Counted from the stretch's first letter, positions 28,851-38,208 are shown. The stretch is 64,000 nt of DNA from Shewanella sp. UCD-KL12 (GCF_001957125.1 NZ_MPHJ01000001.1:606407-670406); one strand, 5' to 3'. Translations and numbers: made by a program. Notes: generated by a model from the sequence alone, not told the origin.

Positions 28851-29768
28851 ATGCGTTTTGATAATCAAGTTGCTGTAGTGACGGGAGCAGGCTCTGGGTT
28901 AGGCCGGGCGTATGCATTAGCACTGGCCGAACGTGGCGCCAAGGTGGCATTAATTGATTCGGGCTGCGCAGAGTCTGAATGCCAACAGACATGCCCTAGT
29001 GGGCTAAGAGATAGCTATAAAGCCGTAAAAGCCTTGGGTGAGCCATCGCTAATGTTTCATCTTGATGTTTGTGATATTGAGGGGGTCAATCAAGCCATCG
29101 ATGAAATTGTCGCCCTTTGGGGTAGAGTCGATATTCTCATCAATAATGCTGGTATTCATACCGCTTGCGATTTTGATAATTTAACCACAGATATGTGGCA
29201 TCAACAGCTTAATACTGACCTAAACGGCAGCTTCTATATGACAAAGGCCGTGTGGCCCCATATGAAGCGCCAAGATCACGGGCGGATCATTATGAGCTGC
29301 GGTGCCAGTGGCTTGTATGGTGATATGTATGAAGCATCCTATAGTGCAAGCAAGATGGGGCTAATTGGCTTGGTGAACAGCCTCAGCTTAGAGGGGGTTG
29401 ATTATAATATTATGGTCAACAGTATTACTCCCCATGCACTGACCTCAATGACAGAGCATCACTTAGCGACATCCGTTAGGCCACTTTTTTCTAAGCCCTC
29501 TATCACTGCTTGCATGATGTTTCTTTGTAGCTCTAAAGCGCCCAGTGGTCAGCACCTTCTCGCTGCTGCTGGGAGCGTGAGCCATGGACAGTTTGCCGAG
29601 TTTAAATCTTGTTATTTCCCCGGTGCCACATGTAAACCTGAAGCGATAGCGAGCAATTGGCAAAACATTCATCAAGCTCAGCCTGTAAAGTTACACAGAA
29701 GTGGAGAGGAGCAAGTACTCGCTTGGGCGCAAAGGGGGGCTGGAGAGCGTCATATTATGATTGAGTGA
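28851..29768 (+). CDS. Short-chain dehydrogenase/reductase (MFE-2-like)
   Basis: NAD(P)-dependent oxidoreductase of 305 residues. The cofactor motif is VVTGAGSGLGRAYA, followed by NNAGIH. The catalytic Ser region is MSCGASGLYG, and Tyr-Lys is in SYSASKMG. The N terminus and the YGDMYEASYSASK block resemble the 3-hydroxyacyl-CoA dehydrogenase domain of peroxisomal multifunctional enzyme 2. The C-terminal 60 residues are an extension also seen in that group. The nearby acyl-CoA thioesterase fits an acyl-CoA substrate, but this is inference. The terminator-free gap to tesB is about 150 bases. Confidence 0.82.
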   Translation: MRFDNQVAVVTGAGSGLGRAYALALAERGAKVALIDSGCAESECQQTCPSGLRDSYKAVKALGEPSLMFHLDVCDIEGVNQAIDEIVALWGRVDILINNAGIHTACDFDNLTTDMWHQQLNTDLNGSFYMTKAVWPHMKRQDHGRIIMSCGASGLYGDMYEASYSASKMGLIGLVNSLSLEGVDYNIMVNSITPHALTSMTEHHLATSVRPLFSKPSITACMMFLCSSKAPSGQHLLAAAGSVSHGQFAEFKSCYFPGATCKPEAIASNWQNIHQAQPVKLHRSGEEQVLAWAQRGAGERHIMIE

Positions 29769-29916
29769 TGGCGCTTATCTGATATTTTTTACAGGCATAA
29801 CTCTAACTTTTGCTCGATTTTTGCTTGCTCTCATCTGTCTGACGGGTAAATCCCTAGCTTGAACCCTCCGACCTGAGTTAAGCTGTATTCTCATTGAGTA
29901 CAGGGTGGTGATTAAT

Positions 29917-30783
29917 TTGAGTCAGGTTTTAAATGATCTATTATCTTTGCTCTCTTTAGAGCAGATTGAAGAGGGCTTATTTCGTGGGCAAAGCCAAGAT
30001 CTTGGCTTCGGTCATGTCTTTGGTGGTCAAGTGATGGGCCAAGCATTAAGTGCTGCCAAGCAAACCGTTTCAGCTTCCCGCCTGGTTCACTCTCTTCACT
30101 CCTATTTCCTTCGTGCTGGTGATGAAAAACTGCCGATAGTTTATGATGTTGAAGTGATGCGAGATGGCGGTAGCTTTAGTGCAAGAAGAGTAAAAGCGAT
30201 TCAAAAGGGACGGCCAATATTTTATATGACCTGCTCGTTCCAAGAGGCTGAGCTAGGCTTAGATCACCAAGCCAAAATGCCCGAAGTTTCTGGCCCTGAA
30301 GGATTACTTAATCAGCAAGAACTGGCGATGACATTGCAGGATAAGGTTCCTCAAAAAATGTTAGAGAAGTTTATGGCGGATGCACCGATTGAGATGCGCT
30401 TGGTGGATGCGTGTAATCCTATGGTTCCTAAGGTCGTTGAGCCCAAACGTAATGTGTGGATTAGAGCAAATGGCAATGTTCCAAAAGAGCATTCTGCCCA
30501 TGAGTACTTGTTAGCTTATGCTTCTGACTTTAATTTTCTCGTGACTGCTGCACAACCTCATGGCGTTTCAATCTTGACACCTGGCATGCGTATGGCAACC
30601 ATAGATCATTCTATGTGGTTTCATCGACCGTTAGACTTAAATGATTGGCTGCTCTATAGCGTGGACAGCCCAAGTGCGAGCGGTGGCAGGGGGTTTGTTA
30701 GGGGGCAGTTTTTTAACCAGAAGGGAGAGCTGGTGGCCTCAGCAACACAAGAGGGCTTGATGCGCATAGTCTCATCAAGTTAA
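29917..30783 (+). CDS. tesB: Acyl-CoA thioesterase II
   Basis: Hydrolyses acyl-CoAs to free acids and CoA. It is a 288-residue double-hotdog protein. The N-terminal block is [17 protein letters not shown] with [10 protein letters not shown]. The C-terminal hotdog has [16 protein letters not shown] and [13 protein letters not shown], and Asp, Ser/Thr and Gln catalytic positions are retained. TTG at 29917 is chosen because it gives a start ([11 protein letters not shown]) collinear with E. coli TesB; GTG codons at 29905 and 29908 are alternatives. A YbaY-like lipoprotein gene follows, the same pairing as in E. coli. Confidence 0.93.
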   Translation: MSQVLNDLLSLLSLEQIEEGLFRGQSQDLGFGHVFGGQVMGQALSAAKQTVSASRLVHSLHSYFLRAGDEKLPIVYDVEVMRDGGSFSARRVKAIQKGRPIFYMTCSFQEAELGLDHQAKMPEVSGPEGLLNQQELAMTLQDKVPQKMLEKFMADAPIEMRLVDACNPMVPKVVEPKRNVWIRANGNVPKEHSAHEYLLAYASDFNFLVTAAQPHGVSILTPGMRMATIDHSMWFHRPLDLNDWLLYSVDSPSASGGRGFVRGQFFNQKGELVASATQEGLMRIVSSS

Positions 30784-30906
30784 CTTCATCAAATTAGTCT
30801 CAAAATTAATCCCATGAATTAAGTGGCATAAAATAGGTCTACATAAACAGGGAATAAGTTGAAGGCTCGCTTGAGCTATTTTTTTTGTGAATTTAAAGGT
30901 ATTGAG

Positions 30907-31305
30907 ATGTTAGTCATGTTTAAAAGAATACTCGTATTATTGGTTTGCGCTGTTTCGCTCTCGGCATGTGTCACTGTGCAGGAGGAGAAACCTGTTATCG
31001 TTAATGGTGCTGCTGGGTATTTAGAGAAGATCACCTTGCCGCAAGGGAGCTCTATTACCATAGCGATTATCGATATGGATACCCCGGGCGCCATCATAGC
31101 GCAGAAGAGTTTTGATATTGCCAGAGCACCTGTGCCATTTAAATTTATCCTACCTTCAGAAACGGTTGAAGATAAGGTTAACTATGGCGTAGTCGCTATG
31201 ATCTTGTACCAAAATCAGGTGATCTTTCAAACCTATGACAGATTCCCAGTGATCACTAATGGTAAGTACACTACTGAAGTGCTAATGAAGGCGGTACGTA
31301 AGTAA
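30907..31305 (+). CDS. YbaY-like lipoprotein
   Basis: Small lipoprotein of about 132 residues with signal peptide and lipobox LSAC. The mature part is a single beta-rich domain (YLEKITLPQGSSITIAIIDMD ... PVPFKFILP) of the YbaY/YscW type, called a type III secretion chaperone domain in databases. Function is unclear. ATG 30907 is chosen because AAAGG lies seven bases upstream; the frame extends to 30859 without such support. Downstream of tesB as in enterics. A related protein is encoded at 36516-36917. Confidence 0.8.
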   Translation: MLVMFKRILVLLVCAVSLSACVTVQEEKPVIVNGAAGYLEKITLPQGSSITIAIIDMDTPGAIIAQKSFDIARAPVPFKFILPSETVEDKVNYGVVAMILYQNQVIFQTYDRFPVITNGKYTTEVLMKAVRK

Positions 31306-31335
31306 TACCAGCTTCATTAAACAGTAAACATAGAT

Positions 31336-31360
31336 AAAAGGAGCTTAGGCTCCTTTTTTT
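31336..31360 (+). terminator. Rho-independent terminator after the YbaY-like gene
   Basis: Stem AAAAGGAGC/GCTCCTTTT with loop TTAG, followed by a run of T. It ends the tesB-ybaY unit. Confidence 0.9.
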
Positions 31361-31463
31361 ATGGGCGAATAAACTTGCGTTCAACGGGAGTGTGAGCCAA
31401 TTTCAACAACTTGTTACTTGATTGTGAATATTGTATGCAATATGCTGGTGTTAACCTATTCAC

Positions 31464-33707
31464 ATGGAGTGTCTTGTGCGATTTATTGGTAGTCATCAAA
31501 TTATTAAAACTGAAGAATCATCAAACTGGCTTGAGGCTGAGCGTCGTCTGGAACAAGAGACGGGGGCCGAACCGGGGCTTAATCCGAGCATTGGTAATAG
31601 CTCTACTCAACTTAATATCGCCGACTCTCCCGAGCAATCTGTGACTCGAGAAACAAGAGTTACACCGCAAGACATTCATGCTCTATTATTGTTAGTTATT
31701 GGTTTGATATTTCTTATGATTAGTGGCTGTGAACTCGATAATCGTTCAGCTGTTCAGCCCAAAGAAATCGCCCCAACTAAAGCGCAACCGAAAGCGGTAA
31801 ACCAGTTTAAGTCTTACTGGAAATTAAGTGAAAATGGCATCAAATGGTCAGTGAACTCACCTCATCACGATCAGCTAGAAATGAGTGGGTTACAAGTATC
31901 AGCCGTTATTGATTATGGGTTAAGTACTGAAGGAGCGCTCATTCTTGAGAAAACCTTAGTCTGGCCTATGCTGCGTACTTTGCCAAATGATACCCATGCG
32001 AGTTTGATCCGAAAATTTTCTAATCAGCTTATGCCCAATATCTACATTGATGGAAAGCAGATCCAAGCTCCCGCTCTTAAAGAGGTGATATTTGATGGCC
32101 AGTTGACACTTATTCAGATGCTTAGCCCTGCGGTAAAGTTAAGCCGTACGCTATCGGTTCACCCGAGTGAACCTGCATTTATCGAACGCTGGCAGTTTGA
32201 CAATAATAGTGAAAAGTTGCTTGAGTTACGACTGACCGAAGTCAACGACTCTGAAGTTACTCCATCAGATCAAGGTGAGTATGGTAGTTATCAAATATCA
32301 GTAAACTCAGATGAGTTAACGACAAGCCTGCAACCTTTCGATGGTGAGGAGCATTTCATTGTTTACAGTGCGAAGCTTGTTGATGAGATGCTTTATATTG
32401 AGCCTGCGTCAGCCATTAATCAAAGAGCAGATCAAGTAGAAGCCTGGCGCAATGCGCTTAAGCTTGAAACGCCAGATGCAAAGATTAATCAGATGTTTGA
32501 GTTTGCAAAAATAAGGGCTACGGAGTCGATTTTTGCAACCCGTGGCGGCTTAGCACACGCTCCTGGCGGGACTCGATATTATGCGGCTATTTGGGCCAAT
32601 GATCAGGCAGAGTATGTGAACCCTTTCTTTCCCTATTTAGGTGACAGGAGAGGTATAGAGTCTGCAATAAACAGCTTCAGTTGGTTCGCTAGATATATGA
32701 ATTCTGAGTATAAACCTCTGCCGTCTTCGATTATTGCTGAAGGAAAAGATATTTGGGATGGCGCTGGCGATCGTGGAGATTGCGCCATGATTGCCTACGG
32801 AGCCAGTGATTTTTCATTGAGCCTTGGCGATAAAAATGTGGCAAGGCAGCTACTGCCATTGATCGATTGGTGTCTTGAGTATAATCGGCGTCAGCGATTG
32901 GAGAGTGGAGTTATAGCGAGTGATAGCGATGAGTTAGAGGGCCGCTTCCCAGCAGGCAAGGCAAACCTAAGTACCAATATTTTAGCCTATGGTGGCCTCA
33001 TACGTGCCGCACGTGTAAAGGCTGCACTCGGTGAGCCCTCAGATAAACTACTTGAGGAAGCTGCATCACTTAAATCAGCCATTATTGAATACTTCAGTGC
33101 AGAAGTAAGTGGTTTTCAAACTTACCGGTATTTTGATGGCAATAGTAAACTCAGATCTTGGATTGCACTGCCGTTAGCTTTCGGTATTGATGCAAACAAA
33201 CAGGGAACGATAGATGCGTTACTCTCTGAAAAGTTATGGACAATAGATGGGTTATTGACAGAGGAGGGCGATACAACCTTTTGGGATCGATCGACCTTAT
33301 ATGGTTTTAGAGCCTTAATGAAAGTCGGTGAACTTGAACGAGTCTGGCCCTACTTTGAGCATTATAGCTACAAACGTTTGACTGGTGAGCATGTCCCTTA
33401 TGCTGTCGAAGCTTGGCCTGAAGGAGAGCAAAGACATTTATCTGCCGAAAGCGGGCTATATGCCAGGGTTATTGTTGAAGGCTTATTTGGTATTGAACCT
33501 ATTGGGTTTAATGAGTTTCTGTTAGCGCCGCGCTTGCCGGCCCATTGGGATAGTATGTCCCTTCGAGAGATATACGCCTTTAATGGGCCGTTTGATGTTG
33601 AGATAAATCGTAATGGTAAAACCCTATCCGTTAGTATTCTGATTCAGGGAAATGTGGTACAAAGCTTTGATTGGGATGGCTCTTCTCCCATCACTGTAAA
33701 GCTTTAG
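31464..33707 (+). CDS. Six-hairpin glycosidase-like lipoprotein
   Basis: Up to 747 residues. The C-terminal half looks like an (alpha/alpha)6-barrel glycosidase: FAKIRATESIF, YYAAIWANDQAEYVNPFF, and the closing AESGLYARVIVEGLFGI plus LAPRLPAHWDSMSLREI, as in GH families 15/65/78/95-like enzymes. The N-terminal half is a beta-sandwich. An anchor reads LLLLVIGLIFLMISGC, a lipoprotein signal. From ATG 31464 there would be about 70 polar residues before it, unusual for a signal. A GTG at 31641 (MTRETRVTPQ...) would give a normal lipoprotein leader. Exact family and substrate not determined. Confidence 0.7.
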   Translation: MECLVRFIGSHQIIKTEESSNWLEAERRLEQETGAEPGLNPSIGNSSTQLNIADSPEQSVTRETRVTPQDIHALLLLVIGLIFLMISGCELDNRSAVQPKEIAPTKAQPKAVNQFKSYWKLSENGIKWSVNSPHHDQLEMSGLQVSAVIDYGLSTEGALILEKTLVWPMLRTLPNDTHASLIRKFSNQLMPNIYIDGKQIQAPALKEVIFDGQLTLIQMLSPAVKLSRTLSVHPSEPAFIERWQFDNNSEKLLELRLTEVNDSEVTPSDQGEYGSYQISVNSDELTTSLQPFDGEEHFIVYSAKLVDEMLYIEPASAINQRADQVEAWRNALKLETPDAKINQMFEFAKIRATESIFATRGGLAHAPGGTRYYAAIWANDQAEYVNPFFPYLGDRRGIESAINSFSWFARYMNSEYKPLPSSIIAEGKDIWDGAGDRGDCAMIAYGASDFSLSLGDKNVARQLLPLIDWCLEYNRRQRLESGVIASDSDELEGRFPAGKANLSTNILAYGGLIRAARVKAALGEPSDKLLEEAASLKSAIIEYFSAEVSGFQTYRYFDGNSKLRSWIALPLAFGIDANKQGTIDALLSEKLWTIDGLLTEEGDTTFWDRSTLYGFRALMKVGELERVWPYFEHYSYKRLTGEHVPYAVEAWPEGEQRHLSAESGLYARVIVEGLFGIEPIGFNEFLLAPRLPAHWDSMSLREIYAFNGPFDVEINRNGKTLSVSILIQGNVVQSFDWDGSSPITVKL

Positions 33708-33818
33708 CTTAACTCCTGAGGTGGGAGCGCTTTTGAAGCCCCCTTTATTGAGGGACAGCGAGTTTTTTGGGCTATAGATCCCACCTTTTCGATAGTCAAC
33801 ATTTAGCCTGGGGGTTAC

Positions 33819-34397
33819 TTGGGAACAAGATTGGAACATGAGTATCAAATGGAACTGTGGCTGAAACAGGATCCATTGAGAATGGAAGCGGTTCATTTTG
33901 CGGCTCAGTTAAACCTGCCTCAGTGGTTATTGTCGGCGGGTTTCCTTAGAGATCTTGTTTGGGACAGACTACACCAACAAACGCCACAAGAACCGCCACA
34001 AGAATCAAGCAATCAACTTAATGATATCGACTTAATCTATTTCGATCCTGACGAGCTCAGTGAAGCCCAAGAGAAGATCTATGAAGCTCAGTTAAAGCTA
34101 TGGTCACCGCACCTTCCATGGTCGGTGAAAAACCAGGCTAGAATGCATATCCGCAACCAAGATGAGCCATATATGAGCTGTGAGCATGCAATGAGTTTTT
34201 GGCCTGAATGTGAAACGGCGGTCGGCGTCCATTTTAGTGAGCCAGATAATCAATTTATTTGGGTGGCCCCATTTGGTTTAGACAGCCTGTTTAGCTTAGC
34301 ATTAACCCATAATACTAAGCGGGATATCTCTCTGTTTAATGCAAGAGTGACTCAAAAATCATGGTTAACACGTTACCCTAAGCTGATTCTTCGCTAA
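33819..34397 (+). CDS. Nucleotidyltransferase-like protein (DUF925 family)
   Basis: 192-residue cytoplasmic protein with features of the nucleotidyltransferase family PF06042 (DUF925). LPQWLLSAGFLRDLVWDRLH is the family's N-terminal signature, and NDIDLIYFDPDELSE contains the metal-binding DxD. The later blocks VKNQARMH and W.ECETAVGV also fit. Substrate unknown. The likely start is TTG at 33819, with GGGGG five bases upstream; a second TTG lies at 33831. It stands alone, 112 bases after the glycosidase-like gene. Confidence 0.82.
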   Translation: MGTRLEHEYQMELWLKQDPLRMEAVHFAAQLNLPQWLLSAGFLRDLVWDRLHQQTPQEPPQESSNQLNDIDLIYFDPDELSEAQEKIYEAQLKLWSPHLPWSVKNQARMHIRNQDEPYMSCEHAMSFWPECETAVGVHFSEPDNQFIWVAPFGLDSLFSLALTHNTKRDISLFNARVTQKSWLTRYPKLILR

Positions 34398-34765
34398 CTT
34401 TTCCAGCCTTTCTTCCTCCTTTATCCTCAGTTTAGCCTGTGAAAATGTATAAATTTCACATCCACACACCTCTTTTATTTGTTACTTAACTGTTAATCGT
34501 TATTGACGGCACTCTTTCATCTCCAGTTCAGCGCATTGGGTAAGCAGATTTATGTAAATGAGATGTAGGTCATAAAATCATAAGGTGCATTGTCAATATG
34601 CTTTATAAAAGTGTGACAGAGGTCAATACGCTGTACTCATTAGTGAGTATCTGTGTGGTTTGTTGATTTGGATCAATTTGTTGCGCGTTTGAATCTGGCA
34701 GGATGCCCGCAAATGTAAAGAAGTTAATAATAAAAAACGTATTTGTGTTGTATTGATGGAGTAGT
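34398..34765 (+). promoter_or_regulatory. Long regulatory region upstream of ompW
   Basis: 368 AT-rich bases without a gene. They contain the FNR-type box listed separately and a weaker CRP-like half-dyad, TGTGACAGAGGTCAAT, at 34612-34627. Such a long leader suggests several regulators act on ompW. Confidence 0.45.
34663..34676. promoter_or_regulatory. FNR/EtrA-type box upstream of ompW
   Basis: TTGATTTGGATCAA matches the FNR consensus TTGAT-N4-ATCAA perfectly. It lies about 90 bases before the ompW start. E. coli ompW is known to be FNR-controlled, so oxygen-dependent control by the Shewanella homologue EtrA is likely (inference). Confidence 0.75.
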
Positions 34766-35452
34766 ATGATGAAAAAAAGTATCGTTTCAGGCCTAATCGC
34801 TGCCGCCCTACTATCGACAGGTTTCGCCTCTTCAGTTTCCGCTCACCAGGCTGGTGATTTTATCTTCCGTGCTGGTGCCGTAATGGTTACCCCTAACGAA
34901 TCAAGCCAGAATATCATGACACCAGATCTAGGCGATTTAGGTGAGTTCTCTGTGAGTGATAATACTCAGATAGGTTTGAATTTCGGTTATATGTTGACTG
35001 ATAACATAGGTATCGAGCTACTTGCAGCGACACCTTTCAGTCACGATATCTCAATCGCTGGTGTGGGAAAAGTTGCTGAAACTAAGCACCTGCCACCAAC
35101 CTTAGTCGCGCAGTATTACTTCGGCTCTTCAGATTCAAAGCTACGCCCATATATCGGTGTTGGTGTTAACTTCACTAACTTCTTTGACAATGAAATTACT
35201 AATGATGTTGATGGAAGACTGTCTGATCTGAGTATGAGTAACTCATGGGGTGTTGCAGGGCAAGTTGGTATCGATTATCAAATTAACAGTAACTGGCTAG
35301 TAAACGCATCAGTTTGGTATGCGCAGATAAGTACTGATGCTAACTTCAACTATACTTTTGATGATGCTGGCACTGCGACAACTGTACCTGTAACAATCGA
35401 AACAGATATTAACCCTTGGGTTTACATGGTAAGCATCGGTTATACGTTCTAA
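34766..35452 (+). CDS. ompW: Outer membrane protein OmpW
   Basis: Eight-stranded outer-membrane beta-barrel of the OmpW family, with a hydrophobic channel for small compounds. It has a Sec signal peptide (MMKKSIVSGLIAAALLS... SVSAHQAG). The family blocks DFIFRAGAVMVTPN and GLNFGYMLTDNIGIELLAATPFSHDI follow, with PPTLVAQYYF and PYIGVGVNFT. The chain ends in the outer-membrane sorting signal YTF. 228 residues. Two ATGs exist, 34766 and 34769; GGAG at 34758 is better spaced for the second. Flanked by an FNR-type box and a bidirectional terminator. Confidence 0.95.
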   Translation: MMKKSIVSGLIAAALLSTGFASSVSAHQAGDFIFRAGAVMVTPNESSQNIMTPDLGDLGEFSVSDNTQIGLNFGYMLTDNIGIELLAATPFSHDISIAGVGKVAETKHLPPTLVAQYYFGSSDSKLRPYIGVGVNFTNFFDNEITNDVDGRLSDLSMSNSWGVAGQVGIDYQINSNWLVNASVWYAQISTDANFNYTFDDAGTATTVPVTIETDINPWVYMVSIGYTF

Positions 35453-35482
35453 GATTTTCTTAGTAGTAAAAAGATAGCTGTC

Positions 35483-35511
35483 AAAAAAGGAGCCAAATGG
35501 CTCCTTTTTAG
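35483..35511. terminator. Bidirectional terminator between ompW and the SDR gene
   Basis: Stem AAAAAGGAGCC/GGCTCCTTTTT around a short loop, with A-run and T-run on either side. It serves both convergent genes. Confidence 0.9.
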
Positions 35512-35521
35512 TTTTAAGTGT

Positions 35522-36292
35522 TTAGTTAGCTTTCTTCGCCGCTTTTTCTGCTTGGCGTTCAGCTTTGGTCTTCCAGTGGCGGGTATTATAGATAAACTCA
35601 GGCAGTAACTTGGTCAACCAAGCAACCAGTCGCCAGCGTTTAGTCACATAGACCTTTCTCTTTGCCTTTTGCATCGCTTTAATTATTTGGCTGGCAACTT
35701 CACCAGGTGGTGATAACCAGAGTTTACTTTTTTGCATAGCCGCTTTATCAAGTAAGCCGAGCTGAATATCTGTGATGGTAATTGGTAACTTCAGACGCTG
35801 AGCATGCATGCTCAAGCCTTCAAGATAGTTTGTCGCAAAGGCTTTTGAGGCATGATAAGCCACACTAGGGCCGCCACGCAGTCCCGCAATAGAATTTATG
35901 GCGGCAAGTTGGCCATAACCCTGCTCACGAAATAGGTTGAACGCAGTATTACAGATCGCGGCATAGCCTTGTACATTAACAGTGATCATATCCTGCTCAG
36001 GCTGCCAAGGAAGCGCTGCATCGTAGCTATTTAAACCTGTATTAACGAGTAGCAAGTGTGCTCCGCCCATCTGCTGCCACACCTCATTAATGGTTGAGAT
36101 AATAGCTTGAGGCTGTTCTATTTGCAGTGGGAACAGTTCGGCTTTAGTTGGCAGTGAGTCGGCAAACTCTTTCAAAGAGTCGGGGTTTTGAGCAAGCAAC
36201 GCTAATTCAACACCTTGGTCGGCAAGTTGTTTAGCGATCTCACGGCTTAGTAGTGAGCTTGCGCCCACAATTATGGCTGTTGCTTGTGACAT
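35522..36292 (-). CDS. Short-chain dehydrogenase/reductase
   Basis: SDR-family oxidoreductase of 256 residues; substrate unknown. The cofactor motif is altered to IIVGASSLLSREIA (GASSLLS instead of TGxxxGxG), and the usual NNAG reads VNTG. The catalytic residues remain: NSIAGLRGG and AYHASKAF (Tyr-Lys). The C terminus is strongly basic with a short hydrophobic stretch (KRWRLVAWLTKLLPEFIY) that may bind the membrane, as in DltE/YqjQ-like SDRs. Single minus-strand gene, convergent with ompW. Confidence 0.85.
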   Translation of the reverse strand: MSQATAIIVGASSLLSREIAKQLADQGVELALLAQNPDSLKEFADSLPTKAELFPLQIEQPQAIISTINEVWQQMGGAHLLLVNTGLNSYDAALPWQPEQDMITVNVQGYAAICNTAFNLFREQGYGQLAAINSIAGLRGGPSVAYHASKAFATNYLEGLSMHAQRLKLPITITDIQLGLLDKAAMQKSKLWLSPPGEVASQIIKAMQKAKRKVYVTKRWRLVAWLTKLLPEFIYNTRHWKTKAERQAEKAAKKAN

Positions 36293-36515
36293 AGGACTGT
36301 TCGACTAGAATTGGGAGACCTATGATAGGGAGATATCTAATTTAGAACAAGATATATAGCGCAAAGCTGTGACTCTGGTAGGTAGAGTCAATGAGAAAAC
36401 AGCATTACTTGCTTTGTGCTTGCCCTAAGGAAACAGTTCTTTGAGTAAAGTGTAGTTATTTTAGTATGGACGTATGGACATCTAGAGGTCTTGATGTATG
36501 ATTAGGAGATATACA

Positions 36516-36917
36516 ATGAAAAAATGGGTGAAACCGATCTTATCTATAGCCATAGCGGCAATGGCGCTAACAGGTTGTGCTACGCCAAATGCTGGCGTCG
36601 AGATCATGGGTGAGGTTTGGTATAGAGAGCGTATCGCTTTGCCACAAGATGCGGTGTTAACGGTACAAGTGAAAGATGTCTCTTTGATGGATGCACCCGC
36701 TGTTGTATTGGCTGAAATCGAGAGGGGTGGGGTAACGTCTCCAACACCATTTCATTTTTTGATCAACCGTGATCAGTTTGAGTCTGGGCATACCTACGCT
36801 ATTGGGGCTCGCATCGAACACAATGACAAGCTGATGTTTATTAATACGCAAGCTTTTCAGATAGATTTAGGCTCAACAGAGCCGTTATCAATTAGGGTAG
36901 ACAAGGTTAGTCGTTAA
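36516..36917 (+). CDS. YbaY-like lipoprotein, second paralogue
   Basis: 133-residue lipoprotein with lipobox LTGC and a YbaY/YscW-like domain: GEVWYRERIALPQDAVLTVQV, then PTPFHFLINRDQF. This is the same arrangement as the protein at 30907-31305, with clearly diverged sequence. Function unknown. The ATG at 36516 has AGGAG at 36504-36508, seven bases of spacing; the frame runs upstream to 36498 without support. It is followed by short GTTAAGTCA tandem repeats (36913-36938) and then metA. Confidence 0.78.
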   Translation: MKKWVKPILSIAIAAMALTGCATPNAGVEIMGEVWYRERIALPQDAVLTVQVKDVSLMDAPAVVLAEIERGGVTSPTPFHFLINRDQFESGHTYAIGARIEHNDKLMFINTQAFQIDLGSTEPLSIRVDKVSR

Positions 36918-37000
36918 GTCAGTTAAGTCAGTTAAGTTTATCTGCGCCTAACTTCTTGTCAGTTGTTTAATGAATCAATAGATAGAGGATAAGGCGCAGT

Positions 37001-37945
37001 ATGCCGGTTAAAATTCCCGATAATCTGCCTGCTGCAGGCATTTTAGAGTCAGAAAATATCTTCGTTATGTCCGAAACTCGGGCAGCTAATCAAGACATTC
37101 GTCCAATGAAGGTGCTGATCCTTAATCTAATGCCAAATAAGATTGAGACAGAGACACAGCTATTGCGTTTACTCGGTAATACCCCGCTGCAAGTGGATGT
37201 CGATCTACTGAGAATTCATGATAAAGAATCTAAACATACCTCTATCGATCATATGAACAACTTCTACCGTGACTTTGAGGCTGTTCGGCAAAAAAACTAT
37301 GATGGCTTGATTATCACTGGAGCGCCTTTAGGCCAGGTCGAGTTTGAAGATGTGACCTATTGGGATCATATCAGGGAGATTATTGACTGGTCACAGCAAC
37401 ATGTTACCTCGGTGCTGTTTCTTTGTTGGGCTGCACATGCAGCGCTGTATCACCTTTATGGCTTGAACAGGAAGTTACTGACGGCCAAACGTTCAGGTGT
37501 GTTTGTGCATAGTCGAACCTGTAAGCACTTTCCGCTGCTAAGAGGGTTTGATGATGAGTTTCTCGCACCACACTCTCGCTTTGCTCAGGTCGATATTGAA
37601 GAGCTAAAAGCTCACCCAGCTTTGCAAGTGTTAACTGAATCAGAGCAAGCCGGTGCTTATATGGTACTCAGTACCAATAGCCGCAATCTATTTGTCACTG
37701 GGCATCCAGAATATCAAAAGACCACGTTAAAAGAGGAGTACTTGCGTGATCTTGCACAAGGGCTTAATCCAGATATTCCGCAAAATTACTTTAGAGACGA
37801 TGATCCAGATAAAGAGCCTATTGCTCGCTGGCACGGCCATGGCAGTTTGCTTGTGAGTAATTGGCTTAACTATTATGTTTATCAGCTAACACCTTATAAC
37901 CTAGACGATATGAGTGCGATAACCCCTTGGGAAGCTGATATATAG
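37001..37945 (+). CDS. metA: Homoserine O-succinyltransferase
   Basis: First committed step of methionine synthesis: acylates homoserine. 314 residues of the MetA (class I glutamine amidotransferase-like) family. [23 protein letters not shown] is the standard start. The catalytic Cys is in [14 protein letters not shown] at about residue 142. The His-Glu pair is in FVTGHPEYQ near residue 235. Succinyl versus acetyl specificity depends on a single residue and is not certain here. I saw no clear tandem MetJ boxes upstream. A terminator follows, separating it from the valine/isoleucine operon. Confidence 0.95.
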   Translation: MPVKIPDNLPAAGILESENIFVMSETRAANQDIRPMKVLILNLMPNKIETETQLLRLLGNTPLQVDVDLLRIHDKESKHTSIDHMNNFYRDFEAVRQKNYDGLIITGAPLGQVEFEDVTYWDHIREIIDWSQQHVTSVLFLCWAAHAALYHLYGLNRKLLTAKRSGVFVHSRTCKHFPLLRGFDDEFLAPHSRFAQVDIEELKAHPALQVLTESEQAGAYMVLSTNSRNLFVTGHPEYQKTTLKEEYLRDLAQGLNPDIPQNYFRDDDPDKEPIARWHGHGSLLVSNWLNYYVYQLTPYNLDDMSAITPWEADI

Positions 37946-38019
37946 AGAAGTATGCGACTTATCTATCAGTTCACATCTGACAAAGGCAACATTTACATTT
38001 AAGCCAATTCAGCGCCCAT

Positions 38020-38055
38020 AAAGCCACTGATTAGTATCAGTGGCTTTTATTTTTA
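38020..38055 (+). terminator. Rho-independent terminator after metA
   Basis: Stem AAAGCCACTGAT/ATCAGTGGCTTT around TAGT, followed by TATTTTT. Confidence 0.88.
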
Positions 38056-38192
38056 GCCCATAGGGCTTTGGCCATTTAGTCCCTTCATTCTGCTGGTTCC
38101 AGCCCTGCTTGCCAGATTAAATTTGGCTGTGTAAATTTTGAGTGACAACCTGAGTTATTAGTTTCCAATCTTATATTACTATTTCCCCTTGC

Positions 38193-38208
38193 TTTACGTT
38201 CGCGTAAA
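38193..38208. promoter_or_regulatory. Candidate LiuR operator before the valine/isoleucine operon
   Basis: TTTACGTTCGCGTAAA is a dyad with perfect 6-bp arms. It lies 82 bases before the thiolase start and aligns with the site at 15250-15265 upstream of liuR. This suggests that LiuR also controls the valine/isoleucine operon. Confidence 0.7.

Noticed and set aside
31411..31644. Open frame overlapping the start of the glycosidase-like gene
   Set aside because: It is out of frame with that gene, has no ribosome binding site and no similarity I can see.
36913..36938. GTTAAGTCA repeats before metA as MetJ boxes
   Set aside because: They do not match the AGACGTCT met box, and the spacing differs from tandem 8-mers.
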